Shown piece after piece: positions 26,151-35,302 of a stretch of DNA of 42,905 nucleotides (the stretch's first letter is position 1; every line of letters begins with the position of its first letter). The position numbers were made by a program, and so were the translations under genes. Source of the stretch: Treponema sp. (GTDB lineage: Bacteria; Spirochaetota; Spirochaetia; Treponematales; Treponemataceae); the NCBI GenBank assembly GCA_017616165.1, contig JAFZYR010000064.1:1-42905 (forward strand), written 5' to 3'. The notes beneath the pieces were generated by a model. That model made no database searches and was not told where the DNA came from. It saw only the letters and a program-made list of their open reading frames with translations.

Positions 26151-26472
26151 TTACGTGAGTTTTTTTATCTCTCTGAATTTCACACGTAACAATTTCATCA
26201 TTCCACTAACTCGTTACGTGTGTTTTACCCTTTTCACCCAAACCACCCGTAAATTTTTACAAAAAAGAGCGGCTTTCTAGCTTTTTCAAACTTTTTACCC
26301 AAAAATTTACGTGCGTTTCACCCATCTTTCCACAATTCACACGTAAGCACTTCAGTCCATCGCAATTTTTTTACGTGTGTTTTTGCAATTTCAGCCAATT
26401 CACACGTAAACATATTGCTTAAATCAAAAAAATTACGTGAGTTTCCAAGCATTTTGCCTGATCCTCACGTAA
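26151..26472. repeat. Array of five 39-40 bp units bounded by inverted TTACGTG boxes
   Basis: Plus-strand boxes TTACGTGNGTTT begin at 26151, 26214, 26307, 26371 and 26433, and all five match this 12-base pattern. Opposite-strand boxes (CACACGTAA or one or two changes) begin at 26181, 26244, 26338, 26401 and 26464. Each forward box is followed 30-31 bases later by an inverse box, giving units of 39, 39, 40, 39 and 40 bases with unrelated pyrimidine-rich interiors. Units are separated by 24, 54, 24 and 23 bases. All boxes sit on a grid of about 31.3 bases with one empty position near 26276, which is close to three helical turns. No open reading frame of merit crosses it. It is not a CRISPR array, because repeat units alternate in orientation and are very short. 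The function is unknown; cooperative protein binding is the simplest reading. Confidence 0.85.
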
Positions 26473-26503
26473 ATTTAGAAAAAAACACACTGTGTTAAAA
26501 CAG

Positions 26504-26534
26504 AAACCCCAAAAGTCATACACTCTTGGGGTTT
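26504..26534 (-). terminator. Probable terminator of htrA
   Basis: A nine-base perfect stem AAACCCCAA (26504-26512)/TTGGGGTTT (26526-26534) with a 13-base loop, 16 bases after the htrA stop. In the direction of transcription it is followed by CTGTTTTAACAC, a weak T-tract, so termination may be partial. A second small inverted repeat AACACA/TGTGTT lies at 26484-26496. Confidence 0.6.
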
Positions 26535-26550
26535 GTACAAACGATGTATA

Positions 26551-27975
26551 TTAGAACTTATACGTACCCGTAGTTACCGTTCCGCCATTTGAGTAGATGT
26601 CAAAGTTTATTGACTTGGTGGCGTTGGAAAGCTCCTGGTAGAATTCGGCTACGTTCTTTATAGACTTGCCGTTTACTGCGGTGATGATGTCGCCTTCCTG
26701 TAAGCGCAGGCTGGCGGCCGGGGATTTAGCTTCTACATTAGAAACTACTACACCCTGCACCTTCTTGTTTTCTATTTTAAGCTGTTCGCGTACTTCGTCG
26801 GTCAAAGGTGTGGCAATAAAGCCTGGCCATAGCTTGCTGTTCTGACTGTCTACATCCTTGGCACGGGCTTCGATCTTTACTGTAAGCTCCAGTGTCTTTG
26901 CTCCACCGCGCAGAATCTTAAACTTGGCAGTTGAACCTGCTTCAAGGTAACCTACATCGCGAACAAGCTGGTTTACATTCTTTACGGTCTTGCCGTTGAG
27001 CTCAACGATATAGTCACCAGGTTTAATTCCTGCCTTATATGCAGGTGAATCCTTAAATACTTCGGCAGCAAATGCACCAGACTGGTTTCCAACACCAAGC
27101 TCTTTTTTATATTCATCGCTTACTTCAAGCAGAGAAACACCAAGCCATCCGTAAGTAATTTTTCCATCCTTAATAAAGGCGTCAATTGCACTCTTTACAT
27201 TATTGATTGGAATTGCAAAGCCCAAGCCAACAGAACCGCCGGAAGAAGAAGCTATCCAGGTATTAATACCGATTACTTCGCCATAAATGTTTACAAGAGG
27301 ACCACCGGAGTTACCCTGGTTGATGGCAGCATCGGTTTGAATGTAGTCGCTGATTGAGCTCATTGAGCTTTCTGAACGGCCTGTTGCACTTACAATACCC
27401 TGTGTTACAGACTGACTGTAGCCGAGCGGTGCACCAAAGGCAAGACAGATGTCTCCGGCCTTAACCTTATCTGAATCACCAAGCTTTGCAACCGGAAGAT
27501 TATCTTTTGTTTCAAAGGAAATGAGGGCAATATCAATACGATCGTCTGTTCCTACAAGCTTTGCTTCAAAGGTGCGCTCGTCGTTTAACTTTACGCTTAT
27601 TTTTGTTGCTTCGCCTGCAACGTGGTTATTTGTAAGAACGTAATAGGTATTGCCTGTTTTACGAACAATAACGCCGGAACCAAGGCCCGAAGTCTGATAT
27701 TCGCGGGTATTGCCGCTGGAGCCGTCGCTTCCGTTGCCGAAGAACCATTCAAACGGATTTGAGCTTCCTCCAAAGGCTGATGAAACTGTTTTTGTCTGAG
27801 TAATATCAACTTCTACTACAGAAGGCAGAAGTGTGTCAGATACCGACTGGAAGGTAGTCTGTAGAGCTTCGACAATGCTCAAAGCCTGACTTGCTTTTGA
27901 TGTTTGAGCAAAACTAAAGCCACAGATGGACACCATAAGAATTACGCTGATTAAAAATTTTTGCATTTTTTTCAT
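26551..27975 (-). CDS. htrA: HtrA/DegP-type periplasmic serine protease
   Basis: A 474-residue protein with a signal peptide (FLISVILMVSICGFSFAQ), a trypsin-like domain and two PDZ domains (about 280-370 and 385-470). The catalytic triad is intact: His118 in YVLTNNHVAGEA, Asp148 in DDRIDIALI and Ser223 in QGNSGGPLVN. A Ser/Gly-rich stretch (about 65-90, NPFEWFFGNGSDGSSG) corresponds to the LA loop of DegP. The family degrades or refolds damaged envelope proteins. The ATG is preceded by AGGAG. The promoter is about 100 bases upstream, and the leader contains three copies or half-copies of a palindromic element. Confidence 0.93.
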   Translation of the reverse strand: MKKMQKFLISVILMVSICGFSFAQTSKASQALSIVEALQTTFQSVSDTLLPSVVEVDITQTKTVSSAFGGSSNPFEWFFGNGSDGSSGNTREYQTSGLGSGVIVRKTGNTYYVLTNNHVAGEATKISVKLNDERTFEAKLVGTDDRIDIALISFETKDNLPVAKLGDSDKVKAGDICLAFGAPLGYSQSVTQGIVSATGRSESSMSSISDYIQTDAAINQGNSGGPLVNIYGEVIGINTWIASSSGGSVGLGFAIPINNVKSAIDAFIKDGKITYGWLGVSLLEVSDEYKKELGVGNQSGAFAAEVFKDSPAYKAGIKPGDYIVELNGKTVKNVNQLVRDVGYLEAGSTAKFKILRGGAKTLELTVKIEARAKDVDSQNSKLWPGFIATPLTDEVREQLKIENKKVQGVVVSNVEAKSPAASLRLQEGDIITAVNGKSIKNVAEFYQELSNATKSINFDIYSNGGTVTTGTYKF

Positions 27976-28006
27976 AAGAACATCTCCTGAAATGTGTAAT
28001 CTTTTA

Positions 28007-28074
28007 GCCCTTCGAGAGCCTCAGGGACCCCAGATTCTCGCCTCAGGGACCCCAGGTTTTCTCCTTAGGGACCA
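28007..28074. repeat. Palindromic element, one full and two half copies, in the htrA leader
   Basis: In the direction of htrA transcription the order is GTGGTCCCTAAGG (28064-28075), TGGGGTCCCTGAGGC (28040-28054), then TGGGGTCCCTGAGGCTCTCG with AAGGGCT (28006-28032). So two partial copies precede one full copy at 21-22 base intervals. The same half-then-full order is seen inside purL. Confidence 0.8.
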
Positions 28075-28085
28075 CACATAACATC

Positions 28086-28113
28086 TATATATAATATAAT
28101 ACGATTTTTTCAA
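28086..28113 (-). promoter_or_regulatory. Probable promoter of htrA
   Basis: On the minus strand TTGAAA (28108-28113), 16 bases, TATATA (28086-28091). A start near 28079 would give a leader of about 100 bases that includes all three copies of the palindromic element. The AT-rich stretch also offers TATTAT as an alternative -10. Confidence 0.4.
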
Positions 28114-28163
28114 AAGCGTAACATAAAAAGTTGTTATAAAAAGGCCATCTGGTTAATTACTTG

Positions 28164-28931
28164 TTATTTCTGCGACTTATAGTTCAAATCTGTAAGTACT
28201 TCTGTGTGGTCTTCGAACACTGCAACCGTATGCTCTTCGTGACAGGAAACCTCTCCGTCGGCAGTTACAACAGTCCAGCCGTCGTCCAGAAGCTCTACAT
28301 CAGGTACACCAAGATTTATCATAGGCTCAAGTGCAAGCACCATGCCCGGTTTAATGCGCGGGTTCATTCCACGGAAAGGCACATTCGGAACATTCGGATC
28401 CTCGTGAACCTCAAGCCCTACCCCATGACCGCAGTAATCGTAAACTACACCGTAGCCGTGCTTTTCGGCAGCAATACCATAAACCGCCTTTGCAATGTCG
28501 CCAATTCTGTTGCCTACTACACAGGCTTTTATTGCAGCCTCAAGACATTCTTCGGTAACCTGCTTGAGCTTGCGTACGCGTGGAGAAACATTTCCCACTA
28601 AAACAGAATGTGTTGTATCGCTTATATAACCGTTAAGATTAATTCCCACATCAAGACTTACAAGGTCGCCGTCCTGAACAATGCGTTTTTTAGACGGCAT
28701 TCCGTGAATTACTTCTTCATTAATGCTAATGCAAACTGCCCCGGGAAAATTTTCCTGATACCAGGCAGGGGTTCCACCGTGTGATTCAATATAATGCTTG
28801 AACAGCATATCAATATCATAAGTGCTTATTCCTGCCTTGATTTTTGGCAGAAGCTCATTAAACATATCTGCTGTAAGATGACACGCTTTACGTATGCCTT
28901 CAATTTCTTCGAGTGTCTTAATCTTGATCAT
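28164..28931 (-). CDS. map: Methionine aminopeptidase, type I
   Basis: A 255-residue protein of typical type I length, without an N-terminal zinc-finger extension. It removes the initiator methionine from nascent proteins. The five metal ligands are in place: Asp residues in SLDVGINLNGYISDTTHSV, His in GYCGHGVGLEVHEDP-like context, Glu in LALEPMI and Glu in HEEHTVAVFE. It is the last gene of the V-ATPase run, seven bases after the J-domain gene. Leaderless and SD-led proteins alike would depend on it. Confidence 0.95.
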   Translation of the reverse strand: MIKIKTLEEIEGIRKACHLTADMFNELLPKIKAGISTYDIDMLFKHYIESHGGTPAWYQENFPGAVCISINEEVIHGMPSKKRIVQDGDLVSLDVGINLNGYISDTTHSVLVGNVSPRVRKLKQVTEECLEAAIKACVVGNRIGDIAKAVYGIAAEKHGYGVVYDYCGHGVGLEVHEDPNVPNVPFRGMNPRIKPGMVLALEPMINLGVPDVELLDDGWTVVTADGEVSCHEEHTVAVFEDHTEVLTDLNYKSQK

Positions 28932-28938
28932 AATACGG

Positions 28939-29694
28939 CTATTCTAACATTTTGACAGCTTCTCGTAAACAGATTTCTGAAGTTGCCAGGTCGCCGAGCC
29001 TGCGGTATTCTTCGCTCATCTTTCGAAGGAACATTGCGTCGTTTGTCTTGCCTAACTCAAGGTCCAGGGCGCGTTCATAAACATCAAGGGCAAGCTCATC
29101 GCTTATAACACCGTCAATATTACGCTTGAGGATTGAAAGAGTAAAATTGATAACCTCTGGAAAGAATATATAAAAATAGCGGTAGGAATATTCCATTTTG
29201 ATAATCTGTTCCAGCAGCAAAAAAGCATCATAATATTCTGCGCGGATTACAAGCTCCTCTGCAAGAATGTAGCCGTAGTCCATAAAGTCTTCGCGGGTAA
29301 AATAATTTTTGAGTGAAAAGTCTGCATGTGACATCTGCATGCGCTTGAACTCTTCTACAGCCTCGTCTTCCTTGTTATGCATGAGGGTATAAAAAATAAA
29401 TTTGGCGCGGCTTTCGTCATCTTCGCGGGCCTTGAGCCATTTGTAATAGTCAAATTCTTCGGCATTGCGCACATTTTTTTTCATGCGCACAAAAAAGCCT
29501 TCGTCAAAAATACTGCGCTGGCGTTCATCACTAAGCACCCGGTAAGCATGAACTACATCGTTAAATTCTTCGTGACGCGTAATGTCGCCGGTAAGGTCGG
29601 GATGGAGGTTCTTAACTTTTTCTCTGTAGGCACGCTTAATTTCTGCAAGAGTTGCATCCTGCCGCACACCTAAAACTTTATAAAAATCTTTCAT
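28939..29694 (-). CDS. J-domain co-chaperone-like protein with helical C-terminus
   Basis: A 251-residue protein. The N-terminal J domain (about 1-68) is complete, with KVLGVRQDATLAEIKRAYREKVK, the HPD motif at 31-33 and the helix IV region SDERQRSIFDEGF. J domains stimulate Hsp70 (DnaK) ATPase. There is no Gly/Phe region or zinc-binding domain, so this is not canonical DnaJ. The remaining 180 residues are alpha-helical and TPR-like (YDAFLLLEQIIKMEYSYRYFYIF, DLATSEICLREAVKMLE). It begins one base after the stop of the universal stress gene. A role in assembly of a client made by the same operon is possible but unproven. Confidence 0.85.
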   Translation of the reverse strand: MKDFYKVLGVRQDATLAEIKRAYREKVKNLHPDLTGDITRHEEFNDVVHAYRVLSDERQRSIFDEGFFVRMKKNVRNAEEFDYYKWLKAREDDESRAKFIFYTLMHNKEDEAVEEFKRMQMSHADFSLKNYFTREDFMDYGYILAEELVIRAEYYDAFLLLEQIIKMEYSYRYFYIFFPEVINFTLSILKRNIDGVISDELALDVYERALDLELGKTNDAMFLRKMSEEYRRLGDLATSEICLREAVKMLE

Positions 29695-30183
29695 TTAAAA
29701 TACTTTGAACTGTGCATCAATCTCATCAACAGGCTTTACAACCAGGATAGGAATGCGCGAATTTTCGATAATATCGCTTTCGTGAGTAGAGTGAACATTG
29801 CGTTTGATAAAGCGGTCTTCTTTCTTGCGTTTTTGCGAACCGATGATAATGAGGTCGGCTTCAAACTTTTTGGCAACATCAAGAATCTCGGTAATTACAG
29901 TGCCGTCGCGAAGCTCTGTTTGTGCAGTTACGCCCTTACTTGCAGCAAGTCCCGAAACATATTCCAGATAGTTCTGACCCTCGTAGGCAAGGTCAACCTT
30001 ATAGTCGGTTTCTTCGTCCTTGGCAAGCATCTGGTTAATTCCAAGATAGCGGATAGTGGCAGAGTCAATTACATAAATAAATTTGATTTCCAGGTTATAG
30101 TCACGCGCCATCATAATTGCATACATGGCTGCCTTTATTGAACCTTCGGAACCGTTGATTGCAACAAGGATTTTTTTTATCAT
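29695..30183 (-). CDS. Universal stress protein family (UspA-like) protein
   Basis: A 162-residue alpha/beta protein with KKILVAINGSEGSIKAAMYAI at the N-terminus, YVIDSAT near 40 and a C-terminal DLIIIGSQKRKK... RIPILVVKPV, the usual Usp fold order. The classical ATP-binding loop GxxGx(9)G(S/T) is changed here to GSQKRKKEDRFIKRNVHST, so nucleotide binding is doubtful. Its ATG overlaps the stop of the V-ATPase D gene by one base, so it is made with the ATPase. Confidence 0.85.
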   Translation of the reverse strand: MIKKILVAINGSEGSIKAAMYAIMMARDYNLEIKFIYVIDSATIRYLGINQMLAKDEETDYKVDLAYEGQNYLEYVSGLAASKGVTAQTELRDGTVITEILDVAKKFEADLIIIGSQKRKKEDRFIKRNVHSTHESDIIENSRIPILVVKPVDEIDAQFKVF

Positions 30184-30806
30184 CAGCTCTGTTTCTCCTG
30201 CTTTTTCTTTAATGCCTTGAGCACAAATACGTTTTCGCGCTCACGCTCCTCCAGAACACTCTCTATATATTTTATCGTCTCGGTTGCCTGCGGGATTATC
30301 ATTTTATCAAGTGCATTTACACGGCGCTGGGTACGCTTAACCTCTTCGGCAAGTCTCCATACAATAGTCCTTATGCTTGCCATCTGTGTTAAAAGCGAAA
30401 GCAGGTCCAGAAACTTTACGATTACGGCATCAGTGTTTGCATAGGTTCCAAGAAAGGAATAAAAAAGCTCTTTTTTGGGCAGCTGAACATCCAGGGTTTC
30501 AAACTGTATTCCGCCGACAATTACAGTCCTTTCTTCCATTTCAAAATCATAGTGAATTGCACCTGAGATTTTTTCAACCTGATCTGCGCCGTCCAGCATG
30601 AGCATGCGCTTAAATGCCGGATACGCCTGTTCTATTGCCCTGTCAATTTCGTCCTCCAGAAGCTTTACCTGTTCTACAAGACGCATAAGCTCGCGCACAA
30701 GAATCTCGCGTTTTTCTTCGAGCAGCTCGTAGCCGTTTGTCGAAACAGCAAGCTGTTCCTTTGTAGAGAGAAGATTCGTTTTTGTAGGCGCAATATTTAT
30801 ATTCAT
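30183..30806 (-). CDS. atpD: V-type ATP synthase/ATPase subunit D (central stalk)
   Basis: A 207-residue protein with the conserved start [14 protein letters not shown] (family PTR/K..L..K..L motif), long N- and C-terminal coiled-coil helices ([23 protein letters not shown] and [23 protein letters not shown]) and a short hairpin between them. Subunit D is the rotor shaft that links the A3B3 head to the membrane ring. It overlaps atpB by four bases (30803-30806). Confidence 0.93.
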   Translation of the reverse strand: MNINIAPTKTNLLSTKEQLAVSTNGYELLEEKREILVRELMRLVEQVKLLEDEIDRAIEQAYPAFKRMLMLDGADQVEKISGAIHYDFEMEERTVIVGGIQFETLDVQLPKKELFYSFLGTYANTDAVIVKFLDLLSLLTQMASIRTIVWRLAEEVKRTQRRVNALDKMIIPQATETIKYIESVLEERERENVFVLKALKKKQEKQS

Positions 30807-32173
30807 TTTCTATATTTTTCAATAAGTTCCGGTTTAATTCTGGTGAGCTCTTCTTCTGGAAGCTCTCCAAGAATCTTCCAGCCTATATCGAGGGTCTGCT
30901 CAATGGTGCGGTCTTCGGTTTCACCCTGACTTATAAATTCCTGTTCAAAGCGTTCTCCAAAGCGCAGGTACTGTCGGTCCAGCTCGCTAAGCTCTTCTTC
31001 GCCGATGATTGCCGCAAGGTTACGGATTGTCTTTACCTTTGAATAAGAAGCAAACAACTGGGAAGAAACTGCGGCATGGTCATCGCGTGTCATGTCAGGT
31101 CCAATACCGTCCTTCATCAAACGGCTGAGGCTCGAAAGCGACCATACCGGCGGATAAAGTCCCTTTTGTGAAAGCTCGCGTCCAAGTACAATCTGGCCCT
31201 CGGTAATATAACCCGTAAGGTCCGGAATTGGATGCGAAATATCATCATTTGGCATGGACAAAATTGGAATCTGTGTAATGGAACCGTTTGACCCCTTGAT
31301 TTTTCCGGCGCGTTCATAAAGCTCTGCAAGGTCAGAATAAAGATAACCCGGATATCCTTTACGTCCCGGAACTTCACCACGGGTTGTAGATATTTCACGC
31401 AAAGCTTCGCAGTAGTTGGTCATATCTGTCATAACGACAAGTACGTGCATGCCCTTTTCAAACGCAAGATATTCTGCGGCAGTAAGTGCACAGCGCGGAG
31501 TGATGATTCGTTCAATCGAAGGTGCGTCTGCAAGGCTCTGGAACATTACTACATTTGCAAGAACGCCCGACTCTTCAAAGGTGTCTACAAAGAATTTTGC
31601 AACGTCGTATTTAATTCCCATGCCCGCAAAAACCATTACGAATTTTTCGTCTGAATTACGTAGCTTTGCCTGACGGATAATCTGTGCGGCCAGCTTGTTA
31701 TGAGGAAGTCCGTTACCGCTGAAAATAGGAAGCTTCTGTCCGCGTACAAGAGAGTTCATTCCGTCAATTGCAGAAATACCGGTCTGAATAAAGTCTCGCG
31801 GATAAACACGTGCATAAGGATTGATAGGGTTTCCGTTTACGTTGCGTTTTTCGCTTGAAACAATAGGCGGATAGCCGTCTGCAGGCTCACCTAGTCCGTT
31901 GAAAACACGTCCCAAAAGTCCGTCGCCTACCCTAAGCTCCAGAGGGTCATCCAGAAATTCAAAGCTGGTTTCGTCAAGGTCAAGTCCTGTAGTAGAACCA
32001 AAAATCTGGACTACAACAGCCGACTCGCTTATGTCTACAACCTTACCGGTACGCTTGTTTCCGTTACGGTCGCGCACACAGACGGTTTCGTTGTAAAAAA
32101 CATTTTCTGTACTTTTGAGGACGATGATTGGACCGTCGACAGAAGTAACTCCTCTATATTCAACACCTTTCAT
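30803..32173 (-). CDS. atpB: V-type ATP synthase/ATPase subunit B (regulatory head subunit)
   Basis: A 456-residue protein of the ATPase alpha/beta superfamily. The P-loop position reads [14 protein letters not shown], as expected for the non-catalytic B subunit, and [37 protein letters not shown] contains the family signature. [16 protein letters not shown] is the typical SRL arginine-bearing segment. It pairs with A to form the A3B3 hexamer. It begins nine bases after atpA and overlaps atpD. Confidence 0.96.
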   Translation of the reverse strand: MKGVEYRGVTSVDGPIIVLKSTENVFYNETVCVRDRNGNKRTGKVVDISESAVVVQIFGSTTGLDLDETSFEFLDDPLELRVGDGLLGRVFNGLGEPADGYPPIVSSEKRNVNGNPINPYARVYPRDFIQTGISAIDGMNSLVRGQKLPIFSGNGLPHNKLAAQIIRQAKLRNSDEKFVMVFAGMGIKYDVAKFFVDTFEESGVLANVVMFQSLADAPSIERIITPRCALTAAEYLAFEKGMHVLVVMTDMTNYCEALREISTTRGEVPGRKGYPGYLYSDLAELYERAGKIKGSNGSITQIPILSMPNDDISHPIPDLTGYITEGQIVLGRELSQKGLYPPVWSLSSLSRLMKDGIGPDMTRDDHAAVSSQLFASYSKVKTIRNLAAIIGEEELSELDRQYLRFGERFEQEFISQGETEDRTIEQTLDIGWKILGELPEEELTRIKPELIEKYRK

Positions 32174-32182
32174 TTTATCCCC

Positions 32183-33976
32183 TTAACCTCTTCTGGAAGA
32201 ATAGGCCCGTTCAAGCTCGCCCATCTGCTGGTCAAGTCTCTGCCTTATTTCTTCTATTTTATCTATCTGATCATTTGCATACTGCATTTTAATGCGCACA
32301 AGCTCGTCACAAACAGGAAGACTTGTTACTCTCATCAAAAGTGCACCGCGTTTTACAACTGCATCTGCACGGCGGTAGTATTCCATAATCAGCTCAAGAA
32401 TAAGAATCTGCTTTTCTATTGAACAGTATTTGTCTATGTCGTCAAAGGCATTCTGCTGCAAAAAGCCGTTTTTAATCATTTCGGCAACCTTGAGCACAAG
32501 ACGCTGCTGTGGAGGCAGGGCGTCAGGACCAATAAGGCGCACAATCTGTTCAAGCTTCTGCTCACTTTTAAGAAGGTCCAGTGCCTGCTGGCGGAGCTGC
32601 TTCCACAAAGGATTACGAACCTCCCACCAGTCGCGAACCTCGTCTGCATATTCTGAATAAGAATCTATCCAGCCGATTGCAGGATAATGGCGTGCATTTG
32701 CAAGCTCGCGATCCAGAGCCCAGAAGCAGCGGATAAAGCGTTTTGTATGCTGGGTTACCGGTTCACTAAAGTCACCGCCCGGTGGAGAAACAGCACCAAT
32801 TACACTGACAGAGCCCTGCTGGCCGCAAAGAGTATCTACACGGCCGGCACGTTCATAAAACGATGCAAGGCGGGTCGGTAAATATGCAGGAAAGCCTTCT
32901 TCTGCAGGCATTTCTTCCATACGTCCGCTAAGCTCACGCAAGGCCTCTGCCCAGCGCGAAGTGGAATCTGCCATGATTGCAACATCCATTCCCATATCGC
33001 GGTAATATTCTGCAAGTGTAATTCCCGAATAAAGCGAAACCTCACGCGCAGCAACCGGCATGTTGGAAGTATTTGCAATTAAAATTGTTCGCTCCATGAT
33101 GGAACGTCCAGTACGCGGGTCAATCAATTCAGGGAACTCTGTAAGAACCTCGGTCATTTCGTTTCCGCGTTCTCCGCAGCCAATGTATACAATAAGGTCG
33201 GCATCGCACCACTTGGCAACGGCATGCTGTGTCATTGTCTTACCGGTTCCAAAGCCTCCCGGAATTGCAGCAGTTCCACCCTTACTTAAAGGAAAGAAAA
33301 CATCTATTACGCGCTGTCCTGTTATTAAAGGCTCGGACACACCAAGCTTTTGTGTATAAGGACGAGGCTTACGAACTGCCCAGTAATGAGCAAGATATAT
33401 TTCTTCGTCAAATTCTGTTACACCAATTACATCGTTTATAGTGTAGTCGCCGGTTCCGTTAAACTTTACAAGCTTACGGCCACGAAGCTGCGGCGGCACC
33501 ATAATTTTTTGAGTAATTGATTCGGTTTCTTTTACAGTTCCAAGCACAAAGCCTGGAGCAATCTGTGTGCCCTCTCCAACTCCTTCGGCTGCTTCAAAAT
33601 GCCAGATTCTGGTTTCGTCAAGCGGCTGGGTACGCAAGCCCGGAAGCAGAAAGGCGCTGTCGTCCAAGGTAGATTCCTTGTCTTCGCCGTTAAAAAGAGA
33701 TTTGAGCGGGCGCTGAATACCGTCATAAATGTTTCCAACAAGGCCGGGGCCCAGGCGCAAAGACAAAGGACGCTGGGTACATACAACCTTTTCGCCAAGG
33801 TGCATGCCCGTATCTTCCTCGTAAACCTGAATAGTTGCGTTGCCCTTATTCTGGCGGATTATTTCGCCTATAAGTCTTTTTTCACCAACATCAACTACAT
33901 CATAAAGACCACAGCCGTCGAGCCCGGTTGCATAAACAATTGGTCCAGAAATGCGTGTGATTTTTCCTTCTATCAT
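32183..33976 (-). CDS. atpA: V-type ATP synthase/ATPase subunit A (catalytic)
   Basis: A 597-residue catalytic subunit of normal length. The Walker A loop GGFGTGKT lies at 240-247, the non-homologous region typical of A subunits is present upstream (about 110-190), and [16 protein letters not shown] and [15 protein letters not shown] (Walker B and active-site region) follow. It hydrolyses or makes ATP at the cytoplasmic head. Direction of use (pump or synthase) and the coupling ion cannot be read from this gene. It overlaps atpE by four bases. Confidence 0.97.
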   Translation of the reverse strand: MIEGKITRISGPIVYATGLDGCGLYDVVDVGEKRLIGEIIRQNKGNATIQVYEEDTGMHLGEKVVCTQRPLSLRLGPGLVGNIYDGIQRPLKSLFNGEDKESTLDDSAFLLPGLRTQPLDETRIWHFEAAEGVGEGTQIAPGFVLGTVKETESITQKIMVPPQLRGRKLVKFNGTGDYTINDVIGVTEFDEEIYLAHYWAVRKPRPYTQKLGVSEPLITGQRVIDVFFPLSKGGTAAIPGGFGTGKTMTQHAVAKWCDADLIVYIGCGERGNEMTEVLTEFPELIDPRTGRSIMERTILIANTSNMPVAAREVSLYSGITLAEYYRDMGMDVAIMADSTSRWAEALRELSGRMEEMPAEEGFPAYLPTRLASFYERAGRVDTLCGQQGSVSVIGAVSPPGGDFSEPVTQHTKRFIRCFWALDRELANARHYPAIGWIDSYSEYADEVRDWWEVRNPLWKQLRQQALDLLKSEQKLEQIVRLIGPDALPPQQRLVLKVAEMIKNGFLQQNAFDDIDKYCSIEKQILILELIMEYYRRADAVVKRGALLMRVTSLPVCDELVRIKMQYANDQIDKIEEIRQRLDQQMGELERAYSSRRG

Positions 33977-34617
33977 TTTGCACCTCCAGACTCACCTGCA
34001 CCTTCAAACAAAGCATCGCTAAGCTGCTTGCGGTATTTATCCATAATGCCTGCAAAAACCTGACTCAAGGTAAGTCTGCAGCGCATTGATTTATCAGGGG
34101 TTTCCAAAATTATACCTTCGTTTTTTTCAAGACCCAGATCATCTTCTATTATAGTTCTGCCAAATTCTGTTTTGGTGCAGCTTAAAGGCTTTATTCCAAG
34201 CACGTCCTTGAGCTCATTCTGTGCCTTTTGAATATCAAAGCCGTAAACATAAGCATTAAACTCACGGCCGGCAAAAACTGAAGGCTCACAATATTTGAGG
34301 ACAAGTCCAAGACGCTCTTCTTCGCTGAGTGCAGAAAGATATTTATTCAAAGCCTTTACAAGCTCTGAGTGTACAAAGGAAACACTAAGTCTTTGCTTTT
34401 CAAGCGGGGCAGACGCAGCTATATCCTTTTCAAAGGCAGCAAGCTTTTTCTGATAAAACTCATGCTTTTCGATTTTGGCAGCTTCTATGCGATTGTCTAC
34501 ACCACTAAGAATCTGTTCACATTCTTCGTCGGCACGCTTTAATACGGCTTCTGCCTTGCGTCGTGCTTCTGAGCGTATCTCATTATCTAATATTTCTGTA
34601 GAACGTAATTCCTGCAT
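33973..34617 (-). CDS. atpE: V-type ATPase subunit E (peripheral stalk)
   Basis: A 214-residue protein with a helical, charged N-terminal third ([25 protein letters not shown]) that would pair with subunit G, and a globular C-terminal domain that includes [36 protein letters not shown], matching the E-subunit end that binds the head. It follows atpF by nine bases and overlaps atpA. Confidence 0.85.
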   Translation of the reverse strand: MQELRSTEILDNEIRSEARRKAEAVLKRADEECEQILSGVDNRIEAAKIEKHEFYQKKLAAFEKDIAASAPLEKQRLSVSFVHSELVKALNKYLSALSEEERLGLVLKYCEPSVFAGREFNAYVYGFDIQKAQNELKDVLGIKPLSCTKTEFGRTIIEDDLGLEKNEGIILETPDKSMRCRLTLSQVFAGIMDKYRKQLSDALFEGAGESGGAK

Positions 34618-34626
34618 ACAGAACTC

Positions 34627-34959
34627 CTAAACATTCACTCCGACAGCCTCGCGGATTGCATCCGTAAGTGTTTTGTGGCCACTCATATGTCCGTTCAAGC
34701 CCGGAACCTCCACAATAAGAGGATATTTTCCTGTTTTCTGCCACTCAATTTCTTCCTGCTCTATAAGTGCGGCGGCTTCTTCCGAAAGAATTAAAACTCT
34801 TGGAATCTGCTCTGATGGAACTCCTGCTACACCACCCCTTCCGGTAACACGGTTAAAGGCATCGAGCACCTGCTCGCGTGTATCTGCAACAGTTCCGTCA
34901 ATTCCCGTCATCTTAAAAGCAAGAACAATCTCGCGCTGTCCGATGATATAAAAATTCAC
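34627..34959 (-). CDS. atpF: V-type ATPase subunit F (central stalk)
   Basis: A 110-residue protein beginning NFYIIGQREIVLAFKMTGIDG, close to the family's GD.ETV.GFRL.GI motif, with LILSEEAAALIE and YPLIVEVPG later. Subunit F binds D in the rotor. It lies 12 bases after atpK. Confidence 0.9.
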   Translation of the reverse strand: MNFYIIGQREIVLAFKMTGIDGTVADTREQVLDAFNRVTGRGGVAGVPSEQIPRVLILSEEAAALIEQEEIEWQKTGKYPLIVEVPGLNGHMSGHKTLTDAIREAVGVNV

Positions 34960-34971
34960 GATACAATAAAA

Positions 34972-35292
34972 TTACAAAATGAGGATTAAAACTGCTACAA
35001 GCATTCCCCAAAGACAGATACCTTCGGCAAGACCTACAAAAGGAAGTGCCTTTCCGGAAAGCTCTGGATTTTCGCTCATTGCACCCATTGCACTTGAACC
35101 AATCTTTGCTACTGCAATACCACCGGCAATACAGGCAAGTCCTACTGCAATTGCTGCAGCAAGATATTTAATTCCTGCAGAAATGCCGCCTGCATTAGCA
35201 GCTGCCTCTGCGGCGCCGTCTGCGTTCTGGGCGAACAGTGCAGCGCCCGCACAAAGCATAATTGTTAGAATAAGAAAAAGCTTCTTTTTCAT
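34972..35292 (-). CDS. atpK: V-type ATPase proteolipid subunit K (c ring)
   Basis: A 106-residue protein from ATG 35292, which has AGGAG before it; a longer in-frame start at 35349 has none and adds charged residues. The first 21 residues look like a signal peptide (KKLFLILTIMLCAGAALFAQ), followed by an Ala/Gly-rich spacer and the two c-subunit helices (about 41-68 and 82-106). The ion-binding carboxylate is Glu90 in GLAEGICLWGMLVAVLIL. The protein has a two-helix hairpin plus an N-terminal extension that may be cleaved. The Na+ or H+ specificity cannot be decided. Confidence 0.9.
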   Translation of the reverse strand: MKKKLFLILTIMLCAGAALFAQNADGAAEAAANAGGISAGIKYLAAAIAVGLACIAGGIAVAKIGSSAMGAMSENPELSGKALPFVGLAEGICLWGMLVAVLILIL

Positions 35293-35302
35293 TTTATTTC
35301 TC

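Noticed and set aside
26086..26280. Small protein containing CEERSDTAIH
   Set aside because: This peptide is the translation of the CATTGCGAG-type repeat and continues into the box array; no ribosome site or conserved content.
26151..26472. CRISPR array
   Set aside because: Boxes are only 7-12 bases, alternate in orientation, and the interiors are 15-24 bases; no cas genes are in the window.
26151..26472. Replication origin or parS cluster
   Set aside because: No DnaA-box set, no dnaA/dnaN/parAB neighbours, and the box lacks the symmetric TTTCACGTGAAA core of parS.
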